From contig NZ_SGIM01000003.1 in assembly GCF_004208515.1 (NCBI RefSeq), forward strand, positions 248,001 to 312,000: DNA of 64,000 bases, read 5' to 3'. The notes under the pieces were generated by a model. That model searched no databases. It had not been told where the DNA came from and saw nothing but the letters and a program-made list of their open reading frames with translations. Source of the DNA: Acinetobacter halotolerans (lineage in GTDB: Bacteria; Pseudomonadota; Gammaproteobacteria; Pseudomonadales; Moraxellaceae). A program made the translations under genes and the position numbers. This document shows positions 61,443 through 64,000 of the stretch, one piece after another (within the stretch, counting starts at the first letter, position 1; each line of letters opens with the position of its first letter).

Positions 61443-62171
61443 TTAGTTGGTGACGTGAGTACCTTCTTTTTCACCCATTACGACCGAAAGTAATGCACCA
61501 GATTTATTCATATCGAATACTTGGAGTGGAACATTGTGGTCACGACACAAACAGATCGCTGTCAAATCCATAACACCCAATTTCTCATCAAGTACTTGAT
61601 CGAAAGTTAAGTGATCATATTTAACCGCATCATCATATTTACTTGGATCTTTATTATAAACCCCGTCCACCTTTGTTGCTTTCAGGATTAAGTTCGATTC
61701 GATCTCAATACCACGCAAACAAGCTGCCGTATCCGTTGTAAAAAATGGGTTGCCTGTACCTGCAACAAACACACACACCTCGCCTTGGCTTAGATAACGA
61801 ATTGCATCACGACTAGAGTATGACTCAACCACTGTACCAATCTGTAATGCAGACATTAAGCGAGTTTTAATATTACGGCGCACTAATGCATCACGCATTG
61901 CCAAACCGTTCATTACTGTTGCCAACATTCCCATTTGGTCACCCGTTACGCGACCGACCAAACCATCTTTTTGTAATTGGCTACCGCGATATAAGTTACC
62001 ACCACCAACCACGATACCCACCTGCACACCTAAACCAACTAAGTGCGCAATCGACAATGACATTTGATCAAGTACTTGGGCATCAATACCCATATCTTTA
62101 TTTCCAGCTAAAGCTTCACCAGAAAGCTTAAGCAAGATACGTGCATAACGCGGATTTTTAGAAGTTGACAT
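61443..62171 (-). CDS. pyrH: UMP kinase PyrH
   Basis: 242 residues of the amino-acid-kinase fold. [12 protein letters not shown] at the start, [30 protein letters not shown], then [20 protein letters not shown]. It phosphorylates UMP to UDP and is allosterically controlled by GTP and UTP in bacteria. It is the first gene of the pyrH-to-lpxA series; 50 bases separate it from rimO, so a promoter may lie there. Confidence 0.96.
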   Translation of the reverse strand: MSTSKNPRYARILLKLSGEALAGNKDMGIDAQVLDQMSLSIAHLVGLGVQVGIVVGGGNLYRGSQLQKDGLVGRVTGDQMGMLATVMNGLAMRDALVRRNIKTRLMSALQIGTVVESYSSRDAIRYLSQGEVCVFVAGTGNPFFTTDTAACLRGIEIESNLILKATKVDGVYNKDPSKYDDAVKYDHLTFDQVLDEKLGVMDLTAICLCRDHNVPLQVFDMNKSGALLSVVMGEKEGTHVTN

Positions 62172-62221
62172 ACTTTTACTCCAAACCGAACAATCTCAAA
62201 ATTCTTAAATTTAATTCAACA

Positions 62222-63565
62222 TCAAGCAGATTTAATCTGAATCAACTTTGCAAATAAATCATATTCATCTGCATCGGTAATTTCGACTTCAAGCAAAGCC
62301 CCTGCTTTAATCATGCTTTTATCAATATCTTCAACGAAAACATTGCCATCGATTTCTGGTGCATCTGCATATGAACGTGCAACAGCGACTGGAAACTCGT
62401 CTTCTAAATGATCAACAAGCACGGTCATCGTTTGGCCAATACGTTTTTGTAATTTTGCAGCGGAAATTTCTTGCTGAACTTCCATAAAACGTTCATAACG
62501 TTGTTGCTTAATTTCTTCAGGAACATGATCTGGAAGATCATTGGCTGTTGCACCCTCTACAGGTGAATATGTGAAGCAACCTACACGATCAAGTTGAGCT
62601 TCTTTCAACCAATCTAACAAAGTTTGGAAGTCTTCTTCGGTTTCACCTGGAAAACCAACCACAAAAGTTGAACGAATCACCAAATCAGGGCATTTTTCAC
62701 GCCACAACTTTAGGCGCTCTAAAGTGTTTTCACTATGCGCTGGTCGCTTCATCAATTTTAGGATGCGTGGGCTGGCATGCTGAAAAGGAATATCTAAATA
62801 TGGCAAAATTTTGCCTTGAGCCATAAGGTCAATAACAGCATCAACATGTGGATATGGATATACATAATGTAAGCGAACCCAAACACCGAGCTGACCGAGT
62901 GCTTCACACATATCATAGAATTTGGTTTTTACAGGCTGACCATTCCAAAAGTCCAGCTTATATTTAGTATCTAATCCATAAGCAGACGTATCTTGAGAAA
63001 TCACCAAGACTTCTTTTACCCCTGCACGTTTCAATGCAGCCGCTTCTTCCAAGACCGAACCAACAGGACGAGAAACGAGATCTCCACGCATACTTGGGAT
63101 GATACAGAATGTACAACGATGGTTGCAGCCTTCCGATATTTTTAAATAGGCATAATGCTTTGGTGTTAAACGAACACCTTGCTCTGGAACCAAATCGATA
63201 AATGGATTGTGCTTTGGTGGTGCTGGTACATATTCATGTACTGCCTCCATAACATCTTGGTATGCTGCCGCACCTGTTACTTTGAGAACATTTGGGTGCA
63301 TTTGGCGAATTTTATCTTCGTCTTTGCCTAAACAACCTGTTACGATAACTCGACCGTTTTCGCTCATGGCTTCGCCAATCGCGTCTAAAGACTCTTGTAC
63401 TGCAGATTCAATAAAACCACAGGTATTAACAACAACCAAATCTGCACCGTCATAATCTGATGCAACTTGATAACCTTCAGTCTTTAACTGAGTTAAAATT
63501 CGTTCAGAATCTACCAATGCCTTAGGACAACCTAAAGATACAAAACCGACTTTGGGGGTCTTCAT
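62222..63565 (-). CDS. rimO: Ribosomal protein uS12 methylthiotransferase RimO
   Basis: 447 residues from the ATG at 63565 ([20 protein letters not shown]), with GGAG nine bases upstream; the open frame starts 65 codons earlier without support. The N-terminal MTTase domain has Cys ligands in SLGCPKA, VNTCGFI and VTGCLGK for one [4Fe-4S] cluster, and the radical-SAM CxxxCxxC is in [15 protein letters not shown]-terminal TRAM domain follows. It methylthiolates Asp88/89 of ribosomal protein S12. Confidence 0.95.
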   Translation of the reverse strand: MKTPKVGFVSLGCPKALVDSERILTQLKTEGYQVASDYDGADLVVVNTCGFIESAVQESLDAIGEAMSENGRVIVTGCLGKDEDKIRQMHPNVLKVTGAAAYQDVMEAVHEYVPAPPKHNPFIDLVPEQGVRLTPKHYAYLKISEGCNHRCTFCIIPSMRGDLVSRPVGSVLEEAAALKRAGVKEVLVISQDTSAYGLDTKYKLDFWNGQPVKTKFYDMCEALGQLGVWVRLHYVYPYPHVDAVIDLMAQGKILPYLDIPFQHASPRILKLMKRPAHSENTLERLKLWREKCPDLVIRSTFVVGFPGETEEDFQTLLDWLKEAQLDRVGCFTYSPVEGATANDLPDHVPEEIKQQRYERFMEVQQEISAAKLQKRIGQTMTVLVDHLEDEFPVAVARSYADAPEIDGNVFVEDIDKSMIKAGALLEVEITDADEYDLFAKLIQIKSA

Positions 63566-63893
63566 GAATCTGCGCTCCACTTGAATCGGCGTATTGTATG
63601 ACTTTTCTTGGCTTACGCATAGCTGCAAAAACATCTCTTTGTGTAATGCACCAAAATACAACCAATCTTTTAAATAAAATCTAACATTGCACCATTTTGG
63701 AACATGATAAGATATTGATTTAAACCCATGTATGTGAAAAATACCGTATAAATAGATCACTTCATGAATAAACTATTGAAATTTAGCAAATACAAAGTTG
63801 GCGTGCATTTTGCATTAAATACATTTAAGAAGTTAATGGCTATTCATTCAAATTGATATTTATTGCGCCATTTTAAAACAGGACGATTCACAA
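63566..63893. other. Divergent intergenic stretch between rimO and ntrB
   Basis: AT-rich, no gene. It contains the sigma-54-type promoter of ntrB at 63798-63814. A leftward rimO promoter should also lie here but is not distinct. Confidence 0.5.
63798..63814 (+). promoter_or_regulatory. Sigma-54-type -24/-12 promoter before ntrB
   Basis: TTGGCGTGCATTTTGCA matches the RpoN consensus TTGGCACG-N4-TTGCA, with the invariant GG and GC ten bases apart. Transcription would start near 63825 and the ntrB ATG is at 63894. Confidence 0.65.
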
Positions 63894-64000
63894 ATGGATC
63901 AAAACACCACTATCGACTATCGACTCTTAGTAGATAATCTGACAACTGCCATTTTATTGGTCGATAGTAACCTTAATATTTTTTATTTGAATTCTGCTTG
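63894..64000 (+). CDS. glnL: Nitrogen regulation sensor kinase NtrB (partial, runs off right edge)
   Basis: The first 35 codons, from the ATG at 63894 with AGGA ten bases upstream, continue off the edge. The residues (DYRLLVDNLTTAILLVDSNL, then NIFYLNSAC) match the PAS-domain start of NtrB/GlnL proteins. NtrB controls phosphorylation of NtrC in response to PII and nitrogen. Only the N-terminus is visible, so the kinase domain is assumed. A sigma-54-type promoter upstream fits nitrogen-regulated expression. Confidence 0.72.
   Translation, partial: MDQNTTIDYRLLVDNLTTAILLVDSNLNIFYLNSA

Noticed and set aside
63566..63760. 65-residue N-terminal extension of RimO
   Set aside because: Not in the family, no ribosome site, and the ATG at 63565 has GGAG at good spacing.

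Overview
The window is a chromosomal segment of an Acinetobacter species. The evidence is the divergent alkM/alkR pair, a bifunctional HAD-phosphatase/mannitol-1-phosphate dehydrogenase (MtlD), a 12-gene cluster matching the baumannoferrin siderophore locus (bfnA-L), a cobUTCS-type cobinamide salvage set, lpxB located away from lpxA, and the AT-rich base composition. I see no insertion sequence, prophage, CRISPR array, tRNA or rRNA. Species cannot be fixed from the sequence alone.

Layout. 1-9.9 kb: the 5' part of metZ, a PhaC-like hydrolase with a 3-hydroxyisobutyrate-dehydrogenase-type reductase, small secreted or membrane proteins, a HIT protein, a porin behind a tandem Pho box, DUF937, DUF6231 and DUF2797 proteins, and lpxB. 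10-17.7 kb: an orphan DUF3649-PepSY-DUF3325 membrane cassette, a Cys/His-rich exported peptide, a TauE/SafE permease, DAHP synthase, and a His-rich DUF2946 protein with a TonB receptor. 17.7-25.3 kb (minus strand): cobS, a MINPP/phytase-like lipoprotein behind its own Pho box, cobC-cobT-cobU, a 2H phosphoesterase and mtlD. 25.5-40.8 kb (minus strand): bfnL to bfnA, with three Fur-type operators that split the locus into bfnA-G, bfnH(-K) and bfnL units. 41-51.2 kb: ybaK, an ABC1 kinase, a tandem pair of acyl-CoA dehydrogenases, a membrane protein, glutathione reductase, alkM and alkR. 51.2-63.6 kb (minus strand): the conserved envelope run rimO, pyrH-frr-uppS-cdsA-dxr-rseP-bamA-skp-lpxD-fabZ-lpxA. 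The right edge holds the first codons of ntrB (glnL) behind a sigma-54-type promoter.

How the genes work together. The bfn locus makes, exports, imports and reduces an NIS-type hydroxamate siderophore under Fur control. The two Pho boxes tie a porin and a phytase-like lipoprotein to phosphate starvation, and suggest an organic-phosphate (inositol phosphate) scavenging pair. The envelope run supplies UMP kinase, ribosome recycling, undecaprenyl-PP, CDP-DAG, isoprenoid precursors, outer-membrane protein assembly and lipid A acylation. Where the longest open frame begins well upstream of the likely translation start, the shorter start is given with the reason.
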